Positions 37,360 to 45,287 of a stretch of DNA of 64,000 nucleotides are shown here, piece by piece. The stretch is from Pseudomonas sp. L5B5 (GTDB lineage Bacteria; Pseudomonadota; Gammaproteobacteria; Pseudomonadales; Pseudomonadaceae): the NCBI RefSeq assembly GCF_020520285.1, contig NZ_CP084742.1, positions 2,356,001 through 2,420,000 of the forward strand, given 5' to 3'. Position 1 is the first letter of the stretch. Each line of letters begins with the position of its first letter. The notes under the pieces were generated by a model, which was given only the letters and a program-made list of their open reading frames with translations, made no database searches and was not told where the DNA came from. Both the position numbers and the translations under genes were made by a program.

Positions 37360-37536
37360 GCAATAGCAACTTCCCTAGTCAACTCAATGCCCGGAAATTA
37401 ATGGGGGCAAGCTAGACGCGCTTGAAGGCATTTTTCTGCATTCATAGACGCCTGAAATCTGAAAACAGCCACTAGTTAAGTCAAAAATGCGTGCACAGTC
37501 AAATTTATGGCGCGCAGTGTTCGGATCAACTCGACA
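37360..37536 (-). promoter_or_regulatory. fleQ upstream region
   Basis: A 177-base gap that must hold the fleQ promoter. A TTGACT hexamer on the minus strand (37479-37484) could be a -35 box, but no good -10 box stands 16-18 bases on. No sigma-54 site is seen, which agrees with the sigma-70 control known for fleQ in P. aeruginosa. GTTCGG/CCGAAC repeats near 37520 form a weak hairpin at the fliT end. Confidence 0.35.
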
Positions 37537-37833
37537 TTAACCGAACAAATGGTAAACCTTTGCCGCGTTCTGTGCTTGATGGATCTGCGACATCTCATCG
37601 AATATCGCCTGCCGCTCGCCAGTCGCCACGTCCAGCAACTGCCGGTAGACCCCCAACAGTTCTTCGAGATTGCTGCGAAGGGCCACTTCGTCGACCGCAG
37701 CTTCGCTGAGCACATCCTCCATGCATGACCGGCACGCCAGGTCCAACTCGCCGATGGCCTGCCAATTGCGCTCAGCCAGGGCGTCGACCAGGGCCTCGCG
37801 GGTTTCTTCAATGCGTTGCAGGACTGCACTCAT
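37537..37833 (-). CDS. fliT: FliT-like flagellar chaperone
   Basis: A 98-residue helical protein in the place of FliT/FleP, between fliS and fleQ. FliT-type proteins keep the cap protein FliD from polymerising before export. Sequence conservation in this family is low, so the call rests on size, helical character and position. ATG 37833 (MSAVLQRIEE) has a good AGGAGA site; an upstream in-frame reading would overlap fliS. Confidence 0.82.
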   Translation of the reverse strand: MSAVLQRIEETREALVDALAERNWQAIGELDLACRSCMEDVLSEAAVDEVALRSNLEELLGVYRQLLDVATGERQAIFDEMSQIHQAQNAAKVYHLFG

Positions 37834-37844
37834 GGCATTTCTCC

Positions 37845-38240
37845 TTAAAACTGCGGACCCGGGGCCGCGATGGCGTCCCAACCCTCTTTGACCGTGCGCA
37901 GCAGACCATCCACCTCATCGAGGATCGATGGGTCCGACTTGATGTTGGCCTCGGTCAAGCGCGTCATCATGTAGGCATAGAGACCATCCAGATCACCCAG
38001 GGTGTCCATGGAGTTCTCCAGGTCCAGGCCCTCGCGCAAACCGCCGATGATGCCGATGGCCTTGTTGATGAACACGCCCTTGTTGGCGATATCCTTGCGC
38101 GCTATCGCGCCCTTGGCCTGAGCGATGCGATCCAGGCCACCTTCCATCAGCATTTGCACCAGGCGATGCGGGCTGGCCTCGGAAGTCTGCGCCTGCCCAC
38201 CCACCTTTTGGTATTGCCGAAGGGCTAACATCGGGTTCAT
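37845..38240 (-). CDS. fliS: Flagellin export chaperone FliS
   Basis: A 131-residue helical-bundle chaperone with the family start LALRQYQKV and the core SPHRLVQMLMEGGLDRIAQAKGA. It binds the C-terminus of flagellin before export. ATG 38240 is preferred because AGAGG lies seven bases upstream; ATG 38231 is an alternative. Confidence 0.95.
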   Translation of the reverse strand: MNPMLALRQYQKVGGQAQTSEASPHRLVQMLMEGGLDRIAQAKGAIARKDIANKGVFINKAIGIIGGLREGLDLENSMDTLGDLDGLYAYMMTRLTEANIKSDPSILDEVDGLLRTVKEGWDAIAAPGPQF

Positions 38241-38316
38241 GTGGTACCTCTTCAAAACTCAAGGGTTCGTATAAACAGCGTATCGACGCAACGTCAAAAA
38301 ACTTTAGGTCAAATGC

Positions 38317-38353
38317 AAAAGCCCGGAGCGCTGGAAAACACTGCCGGGCTTTT
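38317..38353 (-). terminator. Terminator after fliD
   Basis: A perfect 10-bp stem, AAAAGCCCGG with CCGGGCTTTT, with a 17-base loop. The arms themselves give T-runs on both strands. It lies 15 bases past the fliD stop and 77 bases before fliS. Confidence 0.7.
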
Positions 38354-38368
38354 GGCGCAAACTGTATA

Positions 38369-39814
38369 TCAGCCTTTCTTCTGCGCGTTCAAGGCCTCGA
38401 ACATGGAGGTAATGTTACTGGCGGTAGCCTTCAGCTTGCCAACCAGGGTATCCATGTCGTTGTACTTTTTCGTCAGAACGGCCGTCAGCGTTTCGATCCG
38501 ACGATCCAGCGCTAACTGCTGATCGGCCAGTTTTTTCTTGGTCAGGTCCAGGGTCTTGGTGCGAGTGGTCAGGATCCCCTCGGTCATGGTGCCTACACCC
38601 TGGGTGTAAGGCTTGATGGCATTGCTCATGCGCTCCAGCAGACCCGGCTTGGTGCCATCGCCACTGAACAGCGTCTGCACCTCACCACCCAGCCCCTTGT
38701 CCTGCACCGCTGCCGTGAACTTCTTCTCATCGAAGTCCAGTGCACCGGTTTTCTGGTTGGTCGTGATTCCCAACTGAGACAGCACTGTCAACCGGTCACC
38801 AGCGCCAACTTCCGACAGGGGCGCACGAATGACCGACAGGATCGAACGCGGCAACGAATCACCAGTCAGTTGCGCTGGCACGGTCAGCTTGCCGTCATCA
38901 TCCAGGGAAGGCTTGGTCAGGGTGCTGATACCGTTGACCACCGCGTTGTAGGACTCGATGAACTTCTGAACCGAGGTCTTGAGGCCGTCGGTGTTGTCTT
39001 TCACTTCCACCGTGATCGGATCGGTCGTCTTGGCCACCAGGGTGATTTTCAACCCGGAAACGGCCTGGGTGACGGTGTTGCTCTTGCTGGTCAGCGCCAT
39101 GCCATCGACAGTGAACTTGGCATCCTGGGCCAGGCCAGCGATAGAGCCGGAAGACGTGGCGGTAGGCGGCTTGGTCATCTCCTGGTTACCGTTGATGGCC
39201 AGCCCGGTGATGCCACTCACGGAAATGTCGGAACCAACACCGGTTTTCCCAGAACCAATCACCAGGCGCGAACCGAAGGAGTCGGTGATGATGTTGGCAT
39301 TGATACTGGCCGATTTCGCGTTGGTATCGTTATTGATCGCATCGCGCACCGATTGCAACGTCGCATTGGCACCAATGGTAATCGGGTAGCTAGTACCATT
39401 TTGAGTGATATTCAACGTACCACTCGGGATGGCGCTGGACGCTCCTCCGGCAAAGGCCGCACTCGCCACCTTCGACGAAGTTGCCAGCTCGGAGACCGTA
39501 ACCTTGTACGTGCCTTTCACGGCATCGTTGCCTGCAATGGCCGTTACGAACTTGGCATCGGTGGTCGTGGCAGCGTATGCGGTAAAGGAGGGATTGACGG
39601 AGCTCCCCAGGCCGGTGACCGAGAGCGTGCTCTGGAGGGATGACAACAACGACTGCAAAGTGCCGATACCGGAGATGCTCGCGCTATTGGTTGCGGTCGC
39701 ACGGTCGATCTGACCTTGCTTGGCAGACTTGTCAGCGTTTACCAGTGCCTTGACGATAGCACCGGTATCGATACCGGAGCCCAGGCCGGTGCCCGGTAGA
39801 ATTGGACTTGCCAT
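38369..39814 (-). CDS. fliD: Flagellar cap protein FliD
   Basis: A 481-residue filament cap protein that folds flagellin at the tip. The N-terminus (LPGTGLGSGIDTGAIVKALV) and the C-terminal heptad region (TRTKTLDLTKKKLADQQLALDRRIETL) are characteristic; the middle is variable. AAGGGAG precedes the ATG. A sigma-54-like motif lies 64 bases upstream. Confidence 0.96.
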   Translation of the reverse strand: MASPILPGTGLGSGIDTGAIVKALVNADKSAKQGQIDRATATNSASISGIGTLQSLLSSLQSTLSVTGLGSSVNPSFTAYAATTTDAKFVTAIAGNDAVKGTYKVTVSELATSSKVASAAFAGGASSAIPSGTLNITQNGTSYPITIGANATLQSVRDAINNDTNAKSASINANIITDSFGSRLVIGSGKTGVGSDISVSGITGLAINGNQEMTKPPTATSSGSIAGLAQDAKFTVDGMALTSKSNTVTQAVSGLKITLVAKTTDPITVEVKDNTDGLKTSVQKFIESYNAVVNGISTLTKPSLDDDGKLTVPAQLTGDSLPRSILSVIRAPLSEVGAGDRLTVLSQLGITTNQKTGALDFDEKKFTAAVQDKGLGGEVQTLFSGDGTKPGLLERMSNAIKPYTQGVGTMTEGILTTRTKTLDLTKKKLADQQLALDRRIETLTAVLTKKYNDMDTLVGKLKATASNITSMFEALNAQKKG

Positions 39815-39877
39815 GTGTATCTCCCTTCAGTGTGCCGCCAGTCTTTTGACCACTACAGCGCCCAAAAGAACGGAAAA

Positions 39878-39891
39878 ACAATATTCGTGCC
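39878..39891 (-). promoter_or_regulatory. Candidate sigma-54 promoter of fliD with variant -12
   Basis: The minus strand reads GGCACGAATATTGT, preceded by T. The -24 box TGGCACG is perfect; the -12 box is TTGT instead of TTGC. It lies just past the flaG stop and 64 bases before fliD. Confidence 0.55.
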
Positions 39892-39896
39892 AGCTA

Positions 39897-40283
39897 TCAG
39901 ACCTTGGCGCTGAACAGCAGGCTGCTGGCGTCGTTCAAGCTATTGGCCAGCTTCAGTACTTCTTCGTTGGGGATCTGACGAACCACCTCACCCGAATCGC
40001 TGGCAATGACCTTGACTACAACTTTGCCGGAGGGCTCATCGATGGAGAACTCCAGGTTACGCTTGACCGACTGGACAAACTTTTCGATTTCCTGCACGGC
40101 CATCTTCAGTTTTTCCTGCTCGGTACGAGCCTCTTTCCTGCTTTCCTGCGTAGCTACAGTCGTCTCAGAAACCGCAGGAACGGCGGAAACAGACTCTCGA
40201 GGCTTCTCCACAGGCTTATCGACAACCGGAGTCGCGGACTTGGCCACAGGATAAGACAAGTTCAGCTTCATGCTCATGTCCAT
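39897..40283 (-). CDS. flaG: FlaG-family protein
   Basis: A 128-residue protein. The first 60 residues are Pro/Val/Ser rich; the C-terminal FlaG domain (LEFSIDEPSGKVVVKVIASDSGEVVRQIPNEEVLKLA) is clear. FlaG affects filament length in several bacteria. ATG 40283 is chosen for GAGAGG eight bases upstream; a GTG three codons earlier overlaps that site. The fliC terminator T-run ends only about ten bases before this ribosome site. Confidence 0.92.
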   Translation of the reverse strand: MDMSMKLNLSYPVAKSATPVVDKPVEKPRESVSAVPAVSETTVATQESRKEARTEQEKLKMAVQEIEKFVQSVKRNLEFSIDEPSGKVVVKVIASDSGEVVRQIPNEEVLKLANSLNDASSLLFSAKV

Positions 40284-40301
40284 GTCCACCACCTCTCAAG
40301 T

Positions 40302-40338
40302 AAAAAAGCGAGAGAGCACGACCAGCGCACTCCCCCGC
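40302..40338 (-). terminator. Terminator of fliC
   Basis: On the minus strand a 12-bp stem (GCGGGGGAGTGC with GTGCTCTCTCGC, four G-U pairs) with a 7-base loop is followed by TTTTTT. It starts 18 bases past the fliC stop. Confidence 0.82.
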
Positions 40339-40355
40339 CAAAGCTTAGCCGGCTA

Positions 40356-41207
40356 TTACTGAAGCAGCTTCAGTACAGCGGATGGCAGTTGGTTGGCCTG
40401 GGCCAGAACTGCGGTCGAAGCTTGTTGCAGAGTCTGCTGCTTGGTCAGCTGGGCAGTTTCAGCAGCGAAGTCGGTATCTTGTACGCGACCCAGTGCAGCA
40501 CTGGCGTTTTCGTTGATGTTCTGCAGGTTGGAGATGGTGCTGGTCAGACGGTTCTGAGCGGCACCGAGGTCAGCACGGCTGGAGTTGATCTTCGACAGAG
40601 CGGCGTCGATGGCGATCATGGCAGCTTTGGTGTTGGTCTCGGCAGTGGTGGTGTCGTTACCGGTGATGTTGATGGTGCCGGAAGAAACGCCCAGGGTAGT
40701 GGCGTCGAAGCCGCTGTCCAGGGTGATGGTGATCTGGTTGGTAGCGCCAGTGTTGGAACCGACCTGGAAGGTCATGGTGCCAGCGGAACCGTCGATCAGG
40801 TTCTTGCCGTTCAGGTTGGTCGACTTGGCGATACGAGTCAGCTCGTCCGACATCTGAGCAAATTCTTTGTTCAGAGCAACGCGGTCTTGAGTACCGTTGG
40901 AGTCGTTTCGCGACTGGACGGCCAGTTCACGCATACGCTGCAGGATGTTGGTGGATTCTTGCATCGCGCCTTCAGCGGTCTGGGCGATGGAGATACCGTC
41001 GTTGGCGTTCTTGATCGCCATGGTCTGGCCACGGATCTGCGAAGTCATGCGGGTAGCGATCTGCAGGCCGGCGGCGTCGTCTTTAGCGCTGTTGATCTTC
41101 AGGCCGGAAGACAGGCGAGTCATCGAAGTCGACAGAGCGTCGGAGGCACGGTTCAGGTTCTTTTGAACGTTCAGCGACGTAACGTTGGTGTTTACTGTTA
41201 AAGCCAT
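40356..41207 (-). CDS. fliC: Flagellin FliC
   Basis: A 283-residue flagellin. The conserved D0/D1 ends are intact (start MALTVNTNVTSLNVQKNL, end VLAQANQLPSAVLKLLQ), and the central variable domain is short, as in P. fluorescens and P. syringae rather than P. aeruginosa. It contains many Ser/Thr residues in the centre (TSTISN, SSGTIN, NDTTTAETNT) that could carry glycans. The neighbouring glycosylation genes make this the likely acceptor. Expression should depend on FliA. Confidence 0.98.
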   Translation of the reverse strand: MALTVNTNVTSLNVQKNLNRASDALSTSMTRLSSGLKINSAKDDAAGLQIATRMTSQIRGQTMAIKNANDGISIAQTAEGAMQESTNILQRMRELAVQSRNDSNGTQDRVALNKEFAQMSDELTRIAKSTNLNGKNLIDGSAGTMTFQVGSNTGATNQITITLDSGFDATTLGVSSGTINITGNDTTTAETNTKAAMIAIDAALSKINSSRADLGAAQNRLTSTISNLQNINENASAALGRVQDTDFAAETAQLTKQQTLQQASTAVLAQANQLPSAVLKLLQ

Positions 41208-41288
41208 GACGAATTCCTCGTTGGTTGGGTACTGCGGCTTCCGGCCCTGGCAACCGCCGGGTAATGGCCTAGAGAACCTTCGTAATAG

Positions 41289-41315
41289 TTATCGTCGCGG
41301 ATGCAAGTTGCTTTA
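41289..41315 (-). promoter_or_regulatory. Sigma-28 (FliA) promoter of fliC
   Basis: The minus strand has TAAAGCAA, an 11-base spacer, then GACGATAA. This agrees with TAAAGTTT-N11-GCCGATAA in 12 of 16 positions and has exact spacing. It lies about 80 bases before the fliC ATG. Confidence 0.88.
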
Positions 41316-41401
41316 GGGCTTTTTCAAAAATATTTGCCATCACCCTGCCACCCCTTTAAATACAAGGGCTTAAACCCCGCCAAACGAAAAACTGACGCCA
41401 G

Positions 41402-41438
41402 AAAACCCTCGCCCGCCATTCCGGGCAACAACGGAGGG
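41402..41438 (-). terminator. Terminator of the maf transcript
   Basis: On the minus strand CCCTC and GAGGG enclose a GCCCG/CGGGC stem with a small loop, followed by TTTTC. It lies six bases past the stop of the small gene at 41444 and upstream of the fliC promoter. Confidence 0.6.
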
Positions 41439-41443
41439 AAGAC

Positions 41444-41713
41444 TCAACCAGCAAACGCCTCCCGCAGCCACTCCACCATTTCGTATTCCAGATAGTCAGC
41501 CAGGCCCAGCCAGTCCTGTGCTTCCTGGCAGGCCAGCATCAGCCCCAGCAGTCGGGCCCAGTCCTGATGGACTGGCACCGGTGCAACATCCACGAGCCGT
41601 TGAACAGGTTCGAACAGCTCGATCATGACACCCGCCGCCTCCACGTCGCGCCCCAGGCGAAACAGTCCGGCAACGTCCCGGGCATTGGCCAGCAAAGGTT
41701 CAAGTCGATTCAT
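41444..41713 (-). CDS. Small hypothetical protein coupled to maf
   Basis: An 89-residue acidic, helical protein (MNRLEPLLANARDVAGLFRL, ending EMVEWLREAFAG). Its ATG overlaps the maf stop as ATGA, so translation is coupled. I do not recognise a family. It could be a partner of the Maf protein or a flagellin-specific factor, since it is encoded between maf and fliC. A longer reading starting inside maf is rejected. Confidence 0.7.
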   Translation of the reverse strand: MNRLEPLLANARDVAGLFRLGRDVEAAGVMIELFEPVQRLVDVAPVPVHQDWARLLGLMLACQEAQDWLGLADYLEYEMVEWLREAFAG

Positions 41714-42999
41714 TGGACAAAATCCGCATGGAAGGCCGTACCGGCGATCATCGCGCCACTGCGACTGGTATTGAAGAAGGCAATCTCGGGCCGGCTGGCG
41801 ATGTAGCGCTCCAGCTCGCACAGGTAGCTGCGGAAGTTGAGCTGGGTCTTGACCCGCTGCCCATGCCCGTCCAGCACCCAGTGCCTGGCGACACCGGCTT
41901 GCGGCCCCAGGTCGCCGTCTTGCCATCCGGCATGAGTACGGCTTCCCGGGAAGGCGAAGTCCGCACCGAACAGCGTGATACGTTTACCGCCCATTCTCAC
42001 CGCCAGGTCCACGGCCGGATGAATCACGCTGCCTCCGGCATGCAACTGCGCCCGGGGTAGACGCTGGCGCAAGGCCTGGAATACCGGGCTCGCGGAATAG
42101 CCCACATAACGCGAACCTTGCCAGCCCTCGAGCACTTGCGGATCGGCCAGAGGCATGTAGACCAGCGTCGTGCCTTCGCTGTCCTGGGCCGGCAGATGCC
42201 GGGTAGAGATACGCTGATCGATGCTGACCACCAGGTCCGGTCGGATACCGTGCCGACGCAGCGGCAGGTACGCCGTGTCGACACAGATCAGCAACGGCCT
42301 GTCCGTCCCGGCAGCCACTGTATGCAACGCACTGAAGTGCTGCTCCAGGCTCGGCCCGGTGGCCACGACGAAAACCTCCCGGCCGGTGCAGGTATCGAAC
42401 AGCTCGGCCACGTCGTGATCGATCGCCACCCACGGCTCGACAGCCGCCAGGCGCTCACCGATAGCCGTCGAATCAGCGCTGAACAGGCGATTGTTGAATG
42501 CCAGGTGAGTCTCGCTGATCAATCGGTCCCGAATCTTCGCGCTGTCATCGTCCGCCAGTACCAGCTCGGCCGGCAGGGCAAAGAACGGCAGCTGGATTTC
42601 CCGCAGGTCGCTGGCATACAACAGCTCCACCCGCGGATCGGCCAACCAGGCATCCTGCTCCAGCAACTGCAGGACCAGCTTGAACAAGGCCCCATTGAGG
42701 ATGTGCACATACAGGCGCTGCAACCCCGGCCGGGCCAGCAACGCCTGCTGCAGGTCACCCAGGCCGCAGCCATACACATGCAGGACCGGCTCCTCGGGCA
42801 GGCTGTCCGCCTGCAGCCGGGCTTCGCGGGTACGGTCATGACGACTGGTGAGCTGGATGCCGGCGATCTCCAGGGTCGCCCCCAGCCCCTCCACCAACTG
42901 CGCCGACAACGAGCCACTGTCCTCAGTCCGCACCCGCGCCAGCAGCGCCGGCCAGCGTTTTTCCATCACCGCCGCGTTGTGTTCAAAGCTGTCGCTCAT
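41710..42999 (-). CDS. Motility accessory factor, Maf/DUF115-type glycosyltransferase
   Basis: A 429-residue DUF115 protein, MptE-like fold. The family hallmark VVATGPSLEQ is at 211-220, with a later KRITLFGADFAFPG segment. Maf proteins add nonulosonic acids such as pseudaminic acid to flagellin before export in Campylobacter, Aeromonas and others. Nearby pse genes support pseudaminic acid as donor sugar. Its ribosome site (GCGAGG) lies only a few bases after a strong terminator. Confidence 0.85.
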   Translation of the reverse strand: MSDSFEHNAAVMEKRWPALLARVRTEDSGSLSAQLVEGLGATLEIAGIQLTSRHDRTREARLQADSLPEEPVLHVYGCGLGDLQQALLARPGLQRLYVHILNGALFKLVLQLLEQDAWLADPRVELLYASDLREIQLPFFALPAELVLADDDSAKIRDRLISETHLAFNNRLFSADSTAIGERLAAVEPWVAIDHDVAELFDTCTGREVFVVATGPSLEQHFSALHTVAAGTDRPLLICVDTAYLPLRRHGIRPDLVVSIDQRISTRHLPAQDSEGTTLVYMPLADPQVLEGWQGSRYVGYSASPVFQALRQRLPRAQLHAGGSVIHPAVDLAVRMGGKRITLFGADFAFPGSRTHAGWQDGDLGPQAGVARHWVLDGHGQRVKTQLNFRSYLCELERYIASRPEIAFFNTSRSGAMIAGTAFHADFVQ

Positions 43000-43022
43000 G
43001 TTGCCTCGCTTGTCGCCGGTGC

Positions 43023-43058
43023 AAAAAAATAGCGCTCAAGATTACACCTTGAGCGCTA
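43023..43058 (-). terminator. Strong terminator between KAS III and maf
   Basis: A perfect 11-bp stem, TAGCGCTCAAG with CTTGAGCGCTA, loop of seven, followed on the minus strand by seven T residues. It ends 23 bases before the maf ATG. Confidence 0.9.
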
Positions 43059-43080
43059 CGTGTGCCGCCAGGAGCCGGTC

Positions 43081-44007
43081 TCAGGGACGATAGATGATCG
43101 CCGACCCCCAGGACAGGCCAACGCCGAAGCCACTCAGGGCCACGCGATTCCAGGTGGAATCGAACATGTGCTTTTCCAGCAGCAGTGGAATGCTCGACGA
43201 AACCGTGTTGCCGGTCTCCACCATGTCCTTGACGAACTTGTCCGGATCACCCTCGAAACGCCGGGCCACGGCATCGACGATCGCCGCACTGCCCTGGTGG
43301 ATGCAGAAGGCATCGATGTCCTCGGGCACCAGGTTCGACTCCTCCAGCAACTCGTGCAGGTGGGCCGGGACCTTGAGCAGGGCAAAATTGAAGACCTGGC
43401 GGCCATTCATGAAGAACACGCCATCACTGACCTTCAGGTGTGGAGCGCCGGAACCGTCGGTGCCGAACTTGGCCTTGCCCAGCTGCCAGGTCGCCCCCTC
43501 GCCCAGCCAGGTGGCCGTGGCGGCATCGCCGAACAGCATGGTGGTGTTGCGGTCCTCGGGATCGACGATCTTCGAGTAGGGATCGGCGGTCACCAACAGA
43601 CCGTTCTTCAGGCCAGCGGCCTCCATGAAACCCTTGATGGCGTAGATGCCATACACATAACCGGAGCAGCCCAGGGAAATATCGAACGCTGCCACGCTGG
43701 TCGACAGGCCCAGCTTGTCCTGGACAATCGCCGCCGTGTGGGGCAAACCTTCCTCGTCACCGTTCTGGGTCACCACGATCAGCGCGTCAATGGACTCGCG
43801 CTTGAGCTCGGGGTTGGCGACGAACAACGCATTGACAGCTTCGACACACAGATCGGAGGTCTCTTGTGCAGCCTCCTTGCGCGGCAGGAAGGTCGAACCG
43901 ATCTTGCCCAGGATGAACTCTTCATCCTTGCCGAATTTTGCACCTTGTGCGTAATTGTCCAGGCCGGCTACAGGCACGTAGCTCGCAATGCTTTTTATGC
44001 CAATCAT
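43081..44007 (-). CDS. 3-oxoacyl-ACP synthase III-like protein, fliC-proximal copy
   Basis: A 308-residue KAS III homologue with Cys114 (SLGCSGY), His237 (CIHQGS) and Asn267 (TGNTVSSS) intact. It corresponds in place and type to orf3 upstream of fliC in P. syringae, next to the fgt glycosyltransferase genes. It probably makes or transfers a short acyl group for the flagellin sugar. No ACP gene is beside it; the ACP at 16034 or a housekeeping ACP would have to serve. It is followed by a strong terminator. Confidence 0.85.
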   Translation of the reverse strand: MIGIKSIASYVPVAGLDNYAQGAKFGKDEEFILGKIGSTFLPRKEAAQETSDLCVEAVNALFVANPELKRESIDALIVVTQNGDEEGLPHTAAIVQDKLGLSTSVAAFDISLGCSGYVYGIYAIKGFMEAAGLKNGLLVTADPYSKIVDPEDRNTTMLFGDAATATWLGEGATWQLGKAKFGTDGSGAPHLKVSDGVFFMNGRQVFNFALLKVPAHLHELLEESNLVPEDIDAFCIHQGSAAIVDAVARRFEGDPDKFVKDMVETGNTVSSSIPLLLEKHMFDSTWNRVALSGFGVGLSWGSAIIYRP

Positions 44008-44068
44008 TACGGCTTCCCAATAATAAACAGCTCAATACCCCCGCTCAGTCACCTGGCAGGGGCTGCCG

Positions 44069-44089
44069 AAAAAACACGGATAATTCCGT
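44069..44089 (-). terminator. Weak terminator after pseI
   Basis: ACGGA/TCCGT with a 4-base loop, followed on the minus strand by G and six T residues. It lies in the 227-base gap between pseI and the KAS III gene. That gap shows no other clear signal; a TATTAT near 44018 has no good -35 partner. Confidence 0.45.
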
Positions 44090-44234
44090 CGAGCACAGCG
44101 TTGTCGGGAAGAAACAAGGGCTATCACGGACCTGGCACGCAGGGCTGGCGCCATCTTCCCGGGCCATACATTAAGTGAAGATGCACGTTCTGACCCGCAG
44201 GTCACGCCATTTTGCGAATCAGCGGCACAAAGGC

Positions 44235-45287
44235 CTATTCGACCAACGCCCAAGCCAGCGCGGTTCCACGCTTGATTGCCTGGCGGGCACGGCGACCGAG
44301 CAGCGCGTCATAGTGCTTGGGGGCCAGCCCGAGCCCGGGACGAATGGCCCGCACGTTATCGGCACTGAACACCTCCCCCGCCTGCATGTCCCGGGTGACA
44401 TACAACGAGCGCCGATAGACCAGGGACTTGCCCTCGGCCTCGGTGGCGCCGTAACGCACCTGCCCCATGGCCTGCCAGGCTCGCTCGGTTTCCACTACCA
44501 GGCTGGCCAGTTCCTCAGGTTCCAGGGAGAAACTGGCGTCGACTCCACCCGCCGCCCGATCCAGGGTGAAGTGTTTCTCGATCACCGTTGCACCCAGGGC
44601 CACCGCCGCCACCGAGACCCCAACCCCCATGCTGTGGTCGGACAGCCCCACTTCACAGCCGAACAGCTCCCGCAGGTGGGGAATGGTCAGCAGGTTGCTG
44701 TTGGCCGGCGAAGCCGGATAGGTGCTGGTGCACTTGAGCAGCACCAGGTCGCGGCAACCGGCCTCGCGAGCCGCACGCACGCTCGCGTCCAGCTCGGCGA
44801 TGCTGGCCATGCCGGTAGAAATGATCAGTGGCTTGCCCGTGGCCGCCACCCGGCGGATCAACGGCAGGTCAGTGTTTTCGAAACTGGCGATCTTGTAGGC
44901 CGGGACACCCAGCCCCTCCAGGAAATCCACCGCGCTTTCATCAAAGGGCGTGGAGAACGCCAGCATGCCCAGCTCCCGAGCCCGGGCGAAGATCGGTTCA
45001 TGCCATTCCCACGGCGTATGGGCCTTGCGATACAGCTCGTATAACGAGGAGCCCGCCCACAGGCTGTCCGGGTCCTTGATGAAGAACTCGCCCTGGTCCA
45101 GGTCCAGCGTCATGGTGTCGGCGGTATAGGTCTGCAATTTCAGCGCATGGGCCCCAGCCCTGGCCGCCGCCTCGACAATGCGCAGCGCCACATCCAGTGA
45201 CTGGTTATGGTTCCCGCTCATCTCGGCGATGATCAACGGCGCGGCGCCAGCACCCACGGGGCGCGAACCGATCTTGAAGCTAGTCAT
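44235..45287 (-). CDS. pseI: Pseudaminic acid synthase PseI
   Basis: A 350-residue NeuB-family enzyme with a TIM-barrel domain (IIAEMSGNHNQSL at the start, KCTSTYPA, EKHFTLDR) and a C-terminal SAF domain (about 290-350). It condenses 6-deoxy-AltdiNAc with phosphoenolpyruvate to give pseudaminic acid. SGNHN favours PseI over sialic or legionaminic synthases, as does the presence of pseC, pseF and pseG. It overlaps the pseG-pseH fusion by eight bases. Confidence 0.92.
   Translation of the reverse strand: MTSFKIGSRPVGAGAAPLIIAEMSGNHNQSLDVALRIVEAAARAGAHALKLQTYTADTMTLDLDQGEFFIKDPDSLWAGSSLYELYRKAHTPWEWHEPIFARARELGMLAFSTPFDESAVDFLEGLGVPAYKIASFENTDLPLIRRVAATGKPLIISTGMASIAELDASVRAAREAGCRDLVLLKCTSTYPASPANSNLLTIPHLRELFGCEVGLSDHSMGVGVSVAAVALGATVIEKHFTLDRAAGGVDASFSLEPEELASLVVETERAWQAMGQVRYGATEAEGKSLVYRRSLYVTRDMQAGEVFSADNVRAIRPGLGLAPKHYDALLGRRARQAIKRGTALAWALVE

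Noticed and set aside
41714..41926. N-terminal extension of the 89-residue protein
   Set aside because: It overlaps the end of maf in another frame and is Arg/Pro-rich without coding character; the ATGA-coupled start is simpler.
44139..44152. Sigma-54-like motif GGCGCCAGCCCTGC before the KAS III gene
   Set aside because: The -12 is CTGC and the -24 block has several mismatches; I do not regard it as supported.
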